Shown: positions 28,470 through 37,680, numbered from the stretch's first letter. The stretch: 64,000 nt of DNA from PALSA-350 sp963794165 (GCA_963794165.1 CAWCCT010000005.1:186001-250000), one strand, 5' to 3'. Program-made: numbers and translations. The notes: generated from the letters alone by a model not told the origin.

Positions 28470-29876
28470 ATGCAATATACCGAAGTGGAACCTCAAGCCG
28501 AGAAAATTCGAAATTGGGATGCCTGGTCGAAATGGGTTCTATTTTTGTTGTTGGGCTATTCGCTCACAGGGCGTAGCTTTGCGTATCTCGGCATTCCTCC
28601 CGCCAAGCTTTTCATTGGCGATCTGACGTTGGCCGCATTTATTTTTCTGCGCCCGCGCAGGTTGTTTGACCCCTGGATTAATGCGCTTACCAGGACCAAT
28701 CCTTTAAGCCCTTTCGCCTGGTTTCTGCTGGCGTCGATTGCCTACGGCATTTTCGAGGTGATCCGCGGCGTCCTGGCGGGATTTTCTCCCGTCATCGCGT
28801 TGGAAAATCTGGTCTTCAATATCTATCCGATTTTCATGTTTCTCGGCATCTGGGTGGGGGCCCGCCGCCCCGAGCTGCTGCTTAAATACATCCAGATCTA
28901 TGCCGTGTTGTTTTGCATCTACGCCCCAGCCTACCTGCTGTTCCTGAACAAAATTGTCCTCACCATGCCGGGCTCGGATGGGGTCACGGTTTTCGGCCAG
29001 GCCGGCGGTGGTGGATTCATCATTCTGGCGCTTCTTTGCCTGGATCCCAAGCCGAGCCGGTTTTGGCTTCCCATGACCGTGGGCGCTATTCAGTTCTTAG
29101 CCGGGCAGGTCCGCGCAGAGTGGGTGGGTATGGGCATGGCGCTGCTTATTTGGGGAGTCTTATCGAAGAAGATGTCCAAGGTGGCGGCTTTCGGCGCGTC
29201 CATCGTGCTGCTGCTGGCGGTTGGGTTCCTGCTCGATGTCAACATTCCCTCGCCGCAAGAGCGAGGCGGCAACATCTCGTCTCAGGAGATTGTGGCTCGC
29301 GGTCTCGCTGCGGTAAGCCCGGAGTTGGCACAGGATGTGACCGGCTCGGCAAACGTCGGCTTCTACAACGGCACCATTACCTGGAGAGAAACGTGGTGGA
29401 GGGCCATCTGGGCCAATTCCCAGGAAAACTACACCAACCTCATCATTGGTCCCGGCTACGGATTCTTGCTCAAGAACCTGGTGAACTACCTCAAGACTTT
29501 CGGCGATATTCGAACCCCGCACAACATTTTTTACTATGCCCTCGGCTACAGCGGCTGGATCGGGGTGATCATCTTCTTTTCCCTGCAGGGCGCCTGCGGG
29601 GTGCTGGTATGGCGAGCTTACAAGCTCACCGGCCAATCCTTTGGAGTCGCCATCTGGGCCTCCTCCCTGTTTACCGCGTTCTTTGGCAACGCCTTTGAGA
29701 CACCATCCGGGGCCATTCCCAGCTACTTGACCCTGGGGTTGATCATCGGGCCCACGCTGGCCGCAGTCAGCTCTCCGCTGCGTCAGACGTTCTTTCACTC
29801 CGAGCCTTCCCCTGGCGCCTATCCGCCGCAGAGCGCGTATACGCCGGAAGGTGCTTACACCTCGGAAGCGATTTAA
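28470..29876 (+). CDS. O-antigen ligase / polysaccharide polymerase (Wzy/WaaL-like)
   Basis: 468 aa with about 10-12 hydrophobic segments and a large loop between about residues 250 and 350, the usual layout of Wzy_C/O-antigen ligase proteins. Conserved-looking features are GQVRAEWVGMGMALLIWG, the loop NGTITWRETWWRAIW, LIIGPGYGF and RTPHNIFYYALGYSGW; these last two are typical of the family. It would polymerise or ligate lipid-linked repeat units in the periplasm. It has its own promoter and a leader related to that of the operon starting at 30874. Confidence 0.85.
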   Translation: MQYTEVEPQAEKIRNWDAWSKWVLFLLLGYSLTGRSFAYLGIPPAKLFIGDLTLAAFIFLRPRRLFDPWINALTRTNPLSPFAWFLLASIAYGIFEVIRGVLAGFSPVIALENLVFNIYPIFMFLGIWVGARRPELLLKYIQIYAVLFCIYAPAYLLFLNKIVLTMPGSDGVTVFGQAGGGGFIILALLCLDPKPSRFWLPMTVGAIQFLAGQVRAEWVGMGMALLIWGVLSKKMSKVAAFGASIVLLLAVGFLLDVNIPSPQERGGNISSQEIVARGLAAVSPELAQDVTGSANVGFYNGTITWRETWWRAIWANSQENYTNLIIGPGYGFLLKNLVNYLKTFGDIRTPHNIFYYALGYSGWIGVIIFFSLQGACGVLVWRAYKLTGQSFGVAIWASSLFTAFFGNAFETPSGAIPSYLTLGLIIGPTLAAVSSPLRQTFFHSEPSPGAYPPQSAYTPEGAYTSEAI

Positions 29877-29906
29877 GTCAGAAACTGCACCAAGTACGGA
29901 GCTTTA

Positions 29907-30142
29907 TGGATCCCTCACCAAGGCCGGGTGCCCCACATCTCGCTCGTTTTTCGCGAGATGTGGGATACCACCGATGTTGACCGCTCAGTGCATCGGATGA
30001 CTCGAGAGTTAGAGGGGAAGGTTCAGTGGTATCCCACAGCGTGCGCGCCTTTCTTTAAGGAAAGGCGCATGAAGTGCGCGGAACCCACTAAGTTTCACCG
30101 GAAATCGGGGATGTGGGGCACCCGGCCTTGGTGAGGGATCCA
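29907..30142. mobile_element. MITE-like palindromic element (family A)
   Basis: 236 bp bounded by a perfect 33-bp inverted repeat (29907-29939 and 30110-30142, beginning TGGATCCCTCACCAAGGCCG). Inside are a hairpin CCCACATCTCGC with GCGAGATGTGGG and a second one, GCGCCTTTC/GAAAGGCGC. The inner part (CCACATCTCGC to GCATCGGATG) is repeated at 48187-48328. No transposase is inside. The small frame it holds (29928-30134) is shared by the copies and is probably not a gene. Confidence 0.7.
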
Positions 30143-30305
30143 GGGTGCCCATTTAGCCCCGCATCTTACGTGCGACAAAGACTTTTCCTCAGCCTGTTCA
30201 GTTGCTGAGTACGAAAGGTGTGATCGTACTGCTTTTGTGCAACCTCGGGAGTGCCCCGACGGTGCTGTTAATGTGCAGCCGCGTTATCCACAGGTGCGAG
30301 AAGTG

Positions 30306-30334
30306 TTGACACCAAAGCGCTGTGCCGCTAGATT
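30306..30334 (+). promoter_or_regulatory. Sigma70 promoter B, upstream of the nusG-wza-wzc operon
   Basis: TTGACA (30306-30311), 17-bp spacer, TAGATT (30329-30334). The flanking bases match promoter A. The expected transcript has a leader of about 530 nt before the start at 30874, unusually long. Confidence 0.75.
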
Positions 30335-30389
30335 ACGGGTTGTAGGGTGCTCGAAGACCAGCGATGGTAAGGCCTAATCCGCCAAACTA

Positions 30390-30489
30390 TCGACAGCCGT
30401 TAACCCCCCTGATGGCGGTCGTAAGGCTCGACACAATGACAATTCCACCTTTGCACTCCTTTTGTCACTGTGACTGAGTTGGCGGAGCT
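30390..30489 (+). promoter_or_regulatory. Conserved leader blocks B
   Basis: 30390-30420 (TCGACAGCC, TAACCCCCC, GGCGGTC) and 30470-30489 (GTGACTGAGTTGGCGGAGCT) correspond to the blocks at 28198 and 28267. Just downstream, 30500-30539 holds GTAAC/GTTAC and GGTTACT motifs. Confidence 0.55.
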
Positions 30490-30677
30490 TCGCGCGCATA
30501 GTAACTTTTGGTTACCTTAGTTCCAATGAGTAGGTTACTTAGAATCCCTTTCGGTACTTACTATCCCGTGTCGCAGTTTGACGTGGCGCAACAACGCGGA
30601 TTTGATTGACACCTGCTCGGGTCTATAGGACCATTTGATTAAGCTGTGTGGAAGTTCAGTCAGCCTGGATTTAGCTT

Positions 30678-30760
30678 GGGACTGAACGGAACGGCAAAGA
30701 TGTTTCGGGCGAAAGCCTGAATTTGAGTCCTGTAACCGAGATGGCGGAAGCTCGTCCGGC
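30678..30760 (+). ncRNA. Structured leader RNA segment before the nusG-like gene
   Basis: GGACT (30678) can pair with AGTCC (about 30726-30730), enclosing a 7-bp stem TTCGGGC-GAAA-GCCTGAA. A third copy of the leader motif follows (GTAACCGAGATGGCGG, 30732) and forms the left side of a CCGAG/CTCGG stem. I compared it by eye with c-di-GMP, cobalamin and c-di-AMP riboswitches and found no match. Confidence 0.4.
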
Positions 30761-30873
30761 TCGGTGAAGGTCGGGTTTGAACCAAATCAAAGTTTCGCAT
30801 CGTCCCCCCTCGAAGCGAAGTGAGATCCCATCGGGAATCGCAGCACAAGCTCACTCTTGTAACGGAGATACTC

Positions 30874-31425
30874 ATGTATCGCGATCCAGGGTCTAACGAG
30901 TTGAAAGAATGGTTTGCCTTCCGCGTCCGGCCGAGACACGAGAAGCAGGTTTCGCTGGCACTGCGGGAAAAAGGTTTTACTGAGTTTTTGCCCCTTTACA
31001 AGTCGAAAAGGCAATGGGCGGATCGAACGAAAGTCGTCGAGATGCCGCTCTTCCCCGGTTACATTTTTTGCTCGACCAGCCGATCGTCGATCGTTCCGGT
31101 TCTCATGACCAGCGGCGTGATCGACGTAGTGCGAGCAGGAACCAATCCTCTGCCTGCCGATCGAGCGGAGATTGAGGCCTTGCAGCAAACCGTCAGCGTC
31201 GATGTGCCGCTCGAAGCCTGGCCCTACACCGAGGTCGGCGAAGCGGGTTCGTTTTCGATTTTACGTGGCCCCCTGGCCGGCTTGACCGGCATCCTGGTTG
31301 AAGTACGACGTTCCCAACGATTGATTCTTTCGGTAAATCTTCTGCGACGGTCTGTCCTGGTCGAGATACATCCTGACTGGGTCTCACCGTTCGCTCCGGA
31401 AGTTGCGGAGCGGCTGATGGCTTAG
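30874..31425 (+). CDS. NusG-like transcription antiterminator (RfaH/UpxY type)
   Basis: 183 aa from ATG 30874 (CGGAG 8 bp upstream). The NGN domain is clear: EWFAFRVRPRHEKQVSLALREKG, FLPLYKSKRQWADR, EMPLFPGYIFCS. A KOW-like C-terminal domain follows (GPLAGLTGILVEVRRSQRLILSVNLLRRSVLVEI). Specialised NusG paralogues travel with long polysaccharide operons and let RNA polymerase read through. Here it is the first gene of the EPS operon behind a long, structured leader, the expected place for an operon-specific antiterminator. Confidence 0.88.
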   Translation: MYRDPGSNELKEWFAFRVRPRHEKQVSLALREKGFTEFLPLYKSKRQWADRTKVVEMPLFPGYIFCSTSRSSIVPVLMTSGVIDVVRAGTNPLPADRAEIEALQQTVSVDVPLEAWPYTEVGEAGSFSILRGPLAGLTGILVEVRRSQRLILSVNLLRRSVLVEIHPDWVSPFAPEVAERLMA

Positions 31426-31649
31426 CTGTAATTCTTATGACACACTTTGATTAACTACTGCGTCTCCCCTAGTTTGGTTCTCCCGTCGTAAACGTACGCT
31501 TGTGCCTACGTATTCCCCCCGTTGCCGGCTTCATTCGTTGGCACTCTAAGTTTTGATTCGATTCCTGTCTTTAAGACGCTCTTTTCGGAGCACGTCCCCG
31601 CCGGAGGTATTTCTTGGCGAGATTCCAGCTACACATGGTGAGTTAATTT

Positions 31650-32693
31650 ATGCACAAGTCTCCAGCCAAAATGATTCTGTTTTCGCTTTGCTTGCCGGGC
31701 ATGATGCTGCTACCGGTTCTTGCCCAAAGCGTAGTTGCAGCCGATGGTCGTGTCGGAACTCCGCTGAACGCTCCTGCAGTCTCTACGGCAGCGAATGTGC
31801 CCACTCCGCCATCGCCGGCACCCGCCAGTTCCACCAGCTACGTACTCGGGCCGGAGGATCAGATTACCGTTCGCGTATTTGCCGCCGACGACATCCCGGA
31901 CAAGCCGGTGCAGATCGACAACGATGGAACGGTGACTTTGCCCATGATCGGCCAGGTGCACGCTGCCGGCCTTACGGTGGAGCAATTGCAGGCTAACCTG
32001 GTCACCGCTTACAAGAAGTACTTCAAGGATCCGCAGGTCACCGTGCAGGTGAACGATTTCCGCAGCCAGCCAGTGTCCGTCGCGGGCAACGTGAATACCC
32101 CGGGCGTGGTGCAGTTGAAGGGAAATCGCAACCTGATGGAAGTGCTCGGGCAGGCCGGTGGTTTGCGCGCCGATGCCGGTGACAGTGTCTTGATCACCCG
32201 CAACCTGAGCGAAGGCCCCATCCCTGTGGCTGGTGCTTTCACTGACCCAACGGGCAAATACAGCGTCGCCCATATCGATGTGCGGGCTGTCATGAGCGGC
32301 AAGGATCCCGAAGGCAACATCATGATCAAGCCACACGACGTCATCACCGTGGCCCGCGCCCGCATGGTCTACGTGCTGGGCAACGTGACCAGGCCGGGCG
32401 GCTATGTCATGACGGACAACGAGACCATGTCGGTAACCCAGGCGATTGCCGTGGCCGGCGGATGGGACAAAACCGCGCGCCTGAGCCAGGCCAAGGTTCT
32501 CCGCGCCGATGGCGGGGCGGAGCGGGAATCCATCCCCCTCGACGTAAAGAAGATCATGGAAAACAAATCGCCTGATCTGCAGCTGAAGCCTGACGACATC
32601 CTTTATGTCCCCAACAGTATGGGCAAGCAGATCGGCGCGCGTGGGCTTGAAGCAGCCATTGGGCTGGGGACCGGCGTTCTTATCTGGCGCTAG
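31650..32693 (+). CDS. wza: Polysaccharide export outer-membrane protein (Wza type)
   Basis: 347 aa with a signal peptide (MILFSLCLPGMMLLPVLAQS). The Poly_export domain (about 67-145: YVLGPEDQITVRVFAADD, VQIDNDGTVTLPMIGQVHAAGLT, KYFKDPQVTVQV) is followed by two SLBB domains (PVSVAGNVNTPGVVQLKGNRNLMEVL, and MVYVLGNVTRPGGYVMTDNETMSV). It forms the export channel for capsule/EPS together with the Wzc protein encoded next. No Cys lipobox is obvious, unlike E. coli Wza. Confidence 0.9.
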   Translation: MHKSPAKMILFSLCLPGMMLLPVLAQSVVAADGRVGTPLNAPAVSTAANVPTPPSPAPASSTSYVLGPEDQITVRVFAADDIPDKPVQIDNDGTVTLPMIGQVHAAGLTVEQLQANLVTAYKKYFKDPQVTVQVNDFRSQPVSVAGNVNTPGVVQLKGNRNLMEVLGQAGGLRADAGDSVLITRNLSEGPIPVAGAFTDPTGKYSVAHIDVRAVMSGKDPEGNIMIKPHDVITVARARMVYVLGNVTRPGGYVMTDNETMSVTQAIAVAGGWDKTARLSQAKVLRADGGAERESIPLDVKKIMENKSPDLQLKPDDILYVPNSMGKQIGARGLEAAIGLGTGVLIWR

Positions 32694-32705
32694 GGCAATC
32701 AGCTT

Positions 32706-32741
32706 TGTGAGGTGACTTTTCCGCGGGAAAAGCCATCTCAC
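32706..32741. repeat. Inverted repeat after wza
   Basis: An imperfect stem TGAGGTGACTTTTCC with GGAAAAGCCATCTCA around GCG, 13 bp after the wza stop and with no T-run. It could be an attenuator or an RNA stability element. CCCCCG/CGGGGG and CCGGTTC/GAACCGG hairpins follow before the next gene. Confidence 0.5.
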
Positions 32742-32899
32742 CCCTTAGTCGAAAGCTGAAAAAGATCTTTATCAACTCGAATTCTGTGATGGCCCCAAGC
32801 GAGACCCCCGAACTTGACGGGGGGCCGTACTTTGTCCCAAGCAATGAATGCGGCCGGTTCCCTATGTGAACCGGATCGAATCCGAAAGGACTACAAAAG

Positions 32900-35210
32900 A
32901 TGACCCCGACCCAGCAGATCATTCCTGGACCTCGCTTGCCCGAAGGCCGGAATGCCGGACGAACCACTTCCATCGAGCTGCAGCGGCCCCATGGGATGAA
33001 TCGGCCCCAGCCTGAAGCTTCGGTGAACTACTCTGCCTTGCTTCGCCGCCACCGGAACGCGATCGTCGTCATCATTGGCAGCACGCTTTTGCTCAGCGTG
33101 CGTGTACACGCTGTTGGCGCATAAAGTTTACAAGTCTGAGGTGATCCTGGAAGTGACCGGGATCAACCAGGACTTCATGGGCAGCAAGGACGTCGATCCC
33201 ACCTCTAACCAGGTGACCGGCGACCAATACATCGAGACCCAGACCAAGCTCTTGAAGAGCCCGCCGGTAGTGCAACGGACGGCGGAGCTCATGGGTCCCA
33301 AGGTTCCCGGCGCGATCGCGGCCAATCAGGGCCCCATCGGCACCATCCGCCAATGGATCGGCGAGCCCGCTGCTGCCACCCCCGCCGAGGGTGAGGGCGT
33401 GGTGCTGAAGATGCTTGACGACGCCAAGGTGAAGATAGACGGAACTTCGGATCTGATCTCGCTGACGGTTCTGGGTCCCGAGCCGCAGCTGACCGCGGAT
33501 ACCGCCAACACGTTGACCGAACAGTTTATTGAACAATCTCAGGATGCCCGGGGCAGTTCCGCTGGCAGCACCAACAAGTTTCTGACGGCACAGCTCACGG
33601 ACGCCCGCAAAAAACTGCAAGACTCGGAAAACGCCCTGCAGGATTACGCGCGCCAGACCGGCATTGTCATCCCCAGCGAGTCTCAGGAGAGCGTTGCCGC
33701 CGACAAGCTGCGGCAAATCCAAAGTGATCTGGCCAAGGCAGAATCAGACGAGGCCGATACCAGGGCGCAGGTGGAGACTTCGAAGAGCAGCCCGGCCGAG
33801 TCGATGCCCCAGGTTCTGGATGATCCCACACTGCGGGATAACCGGGCCAGGCTGGCTGATCTCCGCCGCCAGCTTTCCGATTTGAGCGTCACGCTCACGC
33901 CGGCCAACTACAGGATTCAGCAGCTGCAAGCACAAATCGCAGATCTGGAACAACAGTCCGCCCAACATCGCGCGAACATCATCCGCCGCCTGGGCGTGCA
34001 GGACTCCGAAACCGAGCGCCGCAAGGCACTGTTGACCAAGGCGTACCAGAACCAGTTGGGCGTGGTCTCTGACCAGTCTGTCAAGGAAGTTCGTTACAAC
34101 ATCCTGAAGAAGGAAGTGGATGCCAACCGCGACATCTATCAATCCATGTTGCAGAAGGTGAAAGAAGCGAGCATCGTCGCCGCCCTGAAGTCGAGCGATG
34201 TGCGCGTGGTCAGCCCCGCACTTGCGGCTAAGTCGACCTTCCGGCCGAGTTTGCCGCTCAACCTGGCGCTGGGATTGTTATTCGGTATTGCCTTCTCAAC
34301 TTGCTACATCCTGCTGCGCGAGCGCAACGATGCCACCCTGCGCACGCCAGGGCAAAGCGTCAAGCACCTCAACGTGCCTGAACTGGCGGTGATTCCCTCG
34401 GCGCGCATTGGCAATAGCGAGCGCATTCCGCTCACCTTGCGCAATCTGAATGGGACCGGCGCTCAATTGGAGTCGAAGAATGGCGCGTCGGCCGGCTCGG
34501 CAGCGGTGGACAAGGAGATGGTGCAATGGTGCCAGGACGAGACCATGATGGCGGATGCTTATCGCTCCGCAATCACCTCGATTCTCCTTAGCCGGGTAAA
34601 CGGAGTCAGTCCGCGAATCATCTTGGTGACCAGCCCGCGGCCCAAGGCAGGCAAGACCACCACGGTAGCCAATCTGGGCATCAGCCTGGCAGAAATCGGA
34701 CGGCGAGTTTTGCTGATCGATGGCGACCTCAGGCGCCCGCGGCTGGGTAAGCTCTTCGGCTTGCAATTTGCAACCGGTTTGAGCGATGCGCTTCTGGATG
34801 ATGGCAGTGGAGCGATCACGCTGGACTCAGTGGTCCGCCCCACCACCGTGCCGGGACTGTACGTGTTGCCCGGTGGATCGGAGCCGGCCAACATCTCCAG
34901 GCTGCTCCATTCCACTCTTCTGGATAGCCTGGTCGAGAGCGCGCGATCGCAGTATGACTTCGTGCTCATCGACTCTCCGCCCATGATGGGCATGGCGGAT
35001 GCGCGGCTTCTGAGCCGCATCGCGGATGGTGTGGTTCTGATCAGCCGCGCCGGCGAGACCAGCCCGGAGCAATTGGGAGATGCCAGAGAGCGGCTGGCCG
35101 ACGATGGCACTCCGGTCATTGGCACCATTTTGAATGGCTGCGATCTGCGCATCGAGGATCCGGCTTACGTCAATCACTACAACAGCTATGCCGGCGCGGG
35201 ACGAAGCTAG
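32900..35210 (+). CDS. wzc: Polysaccharide co-polymerase with tyrosine kinase domain (Wzc type), frameshifted
   Basis: 769 aa when joined over one +1 shift at about 33087-33112, within the first membrane helix (IVVIIGSTLLLS, then VYTLLAHKVYKSEV). After a Wzz domain comes a long coiled coil (about 220-390) and a second membrane helix (LPLNLALGLLFGIAFSTCYIL). The kinase domain has Walker A (PKAGKTT), A' (VLLIDGDLRRP) and B (YDFVLIDSPP). The C-terminus has a small Tyr cluster (YVNHYNSY), the usual autophosphorylation tail. It controls chain length and export with Wza. Confidence 0.85.
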
Positions 35211-35485
35211 AAGCTTCACCGCTGTTCGGTGGAAACGACACCTCGCGATCGTTGCGAGACAACAACTGTAAAACTGATTTAACAAACTAAAGTTGGCTTG
35301 CAGAGCATCTACACCAACATGAGTAGCTCGCGGACACCCCCGCCGCAGGCATCGCTTGCATAGACCAACTACAAACCAACAAGGGAACAGAAAGACGCTG
35401 GCGGCAGTTCGCTGCAATTCACCTCGCAGCTAAGTGAACTTACCGTGTATTAAAAGAGCGCCTTGAAAATGTTCCCTCTTCTGTT

Positions 35486-35549
35486 GCATTTCTCCTGGTT
35501 CGGCGGCGCAATGTTATTGGCCTCCCTATCACAATCAGGAGAAATGCTT
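35486..35549. repeat. 12-bp inverted repeat before wbaP
   Basis: GCATTTCTCCTG (about 35486) and CAGGAGAAATGC (about 35538) are perfect complements 40 bp apart, within a 400-bp gene-free stretch (35211-35614). I see no promoter-quality elements with certainty. Confidence 0.45.
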
Positions 35550-35614
35550 TGACTGCCTTCGTTAAAGGAGCGCTTCCCAGGTAAGTGCGGGCAGCGTACG
35601 GGGAGAACTGCTTC

Positions 35615-37051
35615 ATGCATGTCCGGAATTTACGCTTCTATCAGACGATGCAATTCGTTCTGGATCTTCTGGCGGTTACCGTGGCCTGGAGCTGTACTAT
35701 CCAGATGCGGGTGCTATTAAATCCACTGACTACCCAGCGGGTGAGCTGGACCTATGCTTCCATCTGGGCGCCCTCATTGATGATGGTCCTGATCTTGTGG
35801 GTCATCATGGCATGGCGTCTCAGGTTTTATCGTGTTGAGGGCCGTATCCGGCTGTGGAACTGCATCATCAACGCCGCCGAAGGCGCGCTTCTGGCAAGCT
35901 GCATCATCGTCATCGTAACTTTCTTTTCCCGCCAGCTTGGCACCGGCGTGTCGCGTTCGTTCTTCATGATTTTTGCGCCCCTCAGTTTTTTCAGCCTGGG
36001 GTTGGCGCGCTGCGTCAGTGTAGTCGCGGCTGGCTTGGCTGAGCGGCACTGGCCTTCACCCATTCGAGCGGCCCTGCTGGGAGACGGTTTCCATGCCGGC
36101 CGCCTGGTCGCGCTGATGAACTCGGCCAACGTGGCCAACGTAATCAAGGGCCTGATCATCCCCGAGGGCCAGACCGTGGAGGGCCTGTCCCTTCCCATGC
36201 CGATCCTGGGAACGACTGCCCAACTGGCCGAAGTTATCAATCGCGAGCACCTCAATCGCGTCATTCTCCTGAACGGCTCAATTTCGCGTGGTGAGCTGGA
36301 CGAATGCAATAAGGTGTTCAAGCGCATGGGGGTCATCGTCAATTGCACGGTCGACTTCGCGCCTGAACCAGGGCGAATCAACCTTGTGAACCAATACGGT
36401 TTGCCCCTGGTCGAGTTGCGGCCCTTGTCGTTTACCAAGGGCCAGGAGTTCGTCAAGCGGGCCTTTGACATCATTGCGTCGGCCATCGCGCTCATGTTTC
36501 TGGCTCCCGCGATGCTGGTGATTGCAGTTTTGGTCAAGGCCACATCCGAGGGGCCGATACTGTACAAGGCGCCGCGCGTGGGCAGGGGCGGACGTCACTT
36601 CATGTTCCTCAAGTTCCGGTCGATGTATACCGCGATGGATAGGACGCATGTGGCTCATGCCAATGAAAAGCAGGGCCATATATTCAAGATCAAGCAGGAT
36701 CCGCGGGTGACTCCGGTCGGCAGGTTCATTCGCCGCTACAGCCTCGACGAGCTGCCGCAGTTGATCAACGTGCTGCGCGGGGAGATGAGCCTGGTAGGGC
36801 CCAGGCCTTTGCCTGCCGGCGATCTGGGACCGGATGGCATGAGCCGCGAATATGCGGACTGGTCTGAGGGCCGGTCTGCCGTGTATCCCGGGATCACGGG
36901 ACTGTGGCAGGTGAACGGCCGCAGTGAACTCCCGTTTGAAGAGATGGTGCGGCTGGACCTGCAATACATTCGCGAATGGTCGCTGCTGCTGGACATCAAA
37001 ATCATTCTGGCGACCCCAGCCCAGGCAGTGAAAGGTGTAGGAGCCTATTGA
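35615..37051 (+). CDS. wbaP: Undecaprenyl-phosphate sugar-1-phosphate transferase (WbaP/WcaJ type)
   Basis: 478 aa from ATG 35615 (GGGGAG 9 bp upstream). Four N-terminal membrane helices and a CoA-binding-like domain precede a fifth helix (FDIIASAIALMFLAPAMLVIA) and the bacterial sugar transferase domain. The latter has GPILYKAPRVGRGGRHFMFLKFRSM, DPRVTPVGRFIRRYSLDELPQLINVLRGEMSLVGPRP and YPGITGLWQVNGR. It starts the repeat unit by moving a hexose-1-phosphate to the lipid carrier. The 40-bp tandem array begins 27 bp after its stop. Confidence 0.92.
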   Translation: MHVRNLRFYQTMQFVLDLLAVTVAWSCTIQMRVLLNPLTTQRVSWTYASIWAPSLMMVLILWVIMAWRLRFYRVEGRIRLWNCIINAAEGALLASCIIVIVTFFSRQLGTGVSRSFFMIFAPLSFFSLGLARCVSVVAAGLAERHWPSPIRAALLGDGFHAGRLVALMNSANVANVIKGLIIPEGQTVEGLSLPMPILGTTAQLAEVINREHLNRVILLNGSISRGELDECNKVFKRMGVIVNCTVDFAPEPGRINLVNQYGLPLVELRPLSFTKGQEFVKRAFDIIASAIALMFLAPAMLVIAVLVKATSEGPILYKAPRVGRGGRHFMFLKFRSMYTAMDRTHVAHANEKQGHIFKIKQDPRVTPVGRFIRRYSLDELPQLINVLRGEMSLVGPRPLPAGDLGPDGMSREYADWSEGRSAVYPGITGLWQVNGRSELPFEEMVRLDLQYIREWSLLLDIKIILATPAQAVKGVGAY

Positions 37052-37077
37052 ACCCAGCGTGAGAGCGTCCCGGATAG

Positions 37078-37634
37078 GAGATCTCCTGGATACCGGATCT
37101 GAGATCTCCTGGATATGAGGATCTCCTGGATACCGGATCTGAGATTTCCTGGATATGAGGATCTCCTGGATACCGGATCTGAGATTTCCTGGATATGAGG
37201 ACCTCCTGGATACCGGATCTGAGATTTCCTGGATATGAGGACCTCCTGGATACCGGATCTGAGATCTCCTGGATATGAGGATCTCCTGGATACCGGATCT
37301 GAGATCTCCTGGATATGAGGACCTCCTGGATACCGGATCTGAGATCTCCTGGATATGAGGACCTCCTGGATACCGGATCTGAGATCTCCTGGATATGAGG
37401 ACCTCCTGGATACCGGATCTGAGATCTCCTGGATATGAGGACCTCCTGGATACCGGATCTGAGATCTCCTGGATATGAGGACCTCCTGGATACCGGATCT
37501 GAGATCTCCTGGATATGAGGACCTCCTGGATACCGGATCTGAGATCTCCTGGATATGAGGACCTCCTGGATACCGGATCTGAGATCTCCTGGATATGAGG
37601 ACCTCCTGGATACCGGATCTGAGATCTCCTGGAT
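37078..37634. repeat. 40-bp tandem array, 13 full units plus partial ends
   Basis: From 37101 to 37620 the unit GAGATCTCCTGGATATGAGG + A(T/C)CTCCTGGATACCGGATCT repeats 13 times with very few changes (T/C at two positions); half units lie at both ends. Each unit holds CTCCTGGATA twice, 20 bp apart. The minus strand lacks stop codons here, giving long meaningless frames. The array runs straight into a family B hairpin. Confidence 0.95.
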
Positions 37635-37642
37635 AGATGATG

Positions 37643-37680
37643 GGTGCCCCAGGTCTCGCTTTTGAGACCTGGGATCCTTC
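37643..37680. repeat. Family B hairpin next to the tandem array
   Basis: GTGCCCCAGGTCTCGC followed by TTTTGAGACCTGGGATCC: the same half-element as the left arm at 53262-53293. The downstream part (CACGCAAATGCCG) also matches. Confidence 0.8.

Noticed and set aside
29928..30134. 68-aa frame starting MPHISLVFREMWDT, also present at 48161
   Set aside because: Both lie inside palindromic family A elements; the similarity comes from the DNA repeat, not a conserved protein.
30678..30760. c-di-GMP (GEMM) riboswitch
   Set aside because: GGCAAA and a GAAA tetraloop are present, but the GACGCAAAGCC core and the receptor helix are missing.
37078..37634. CRISPR array
   Set aside because: Units are contiguous 40-bp copies without variable spacers, and no cas genes are present.
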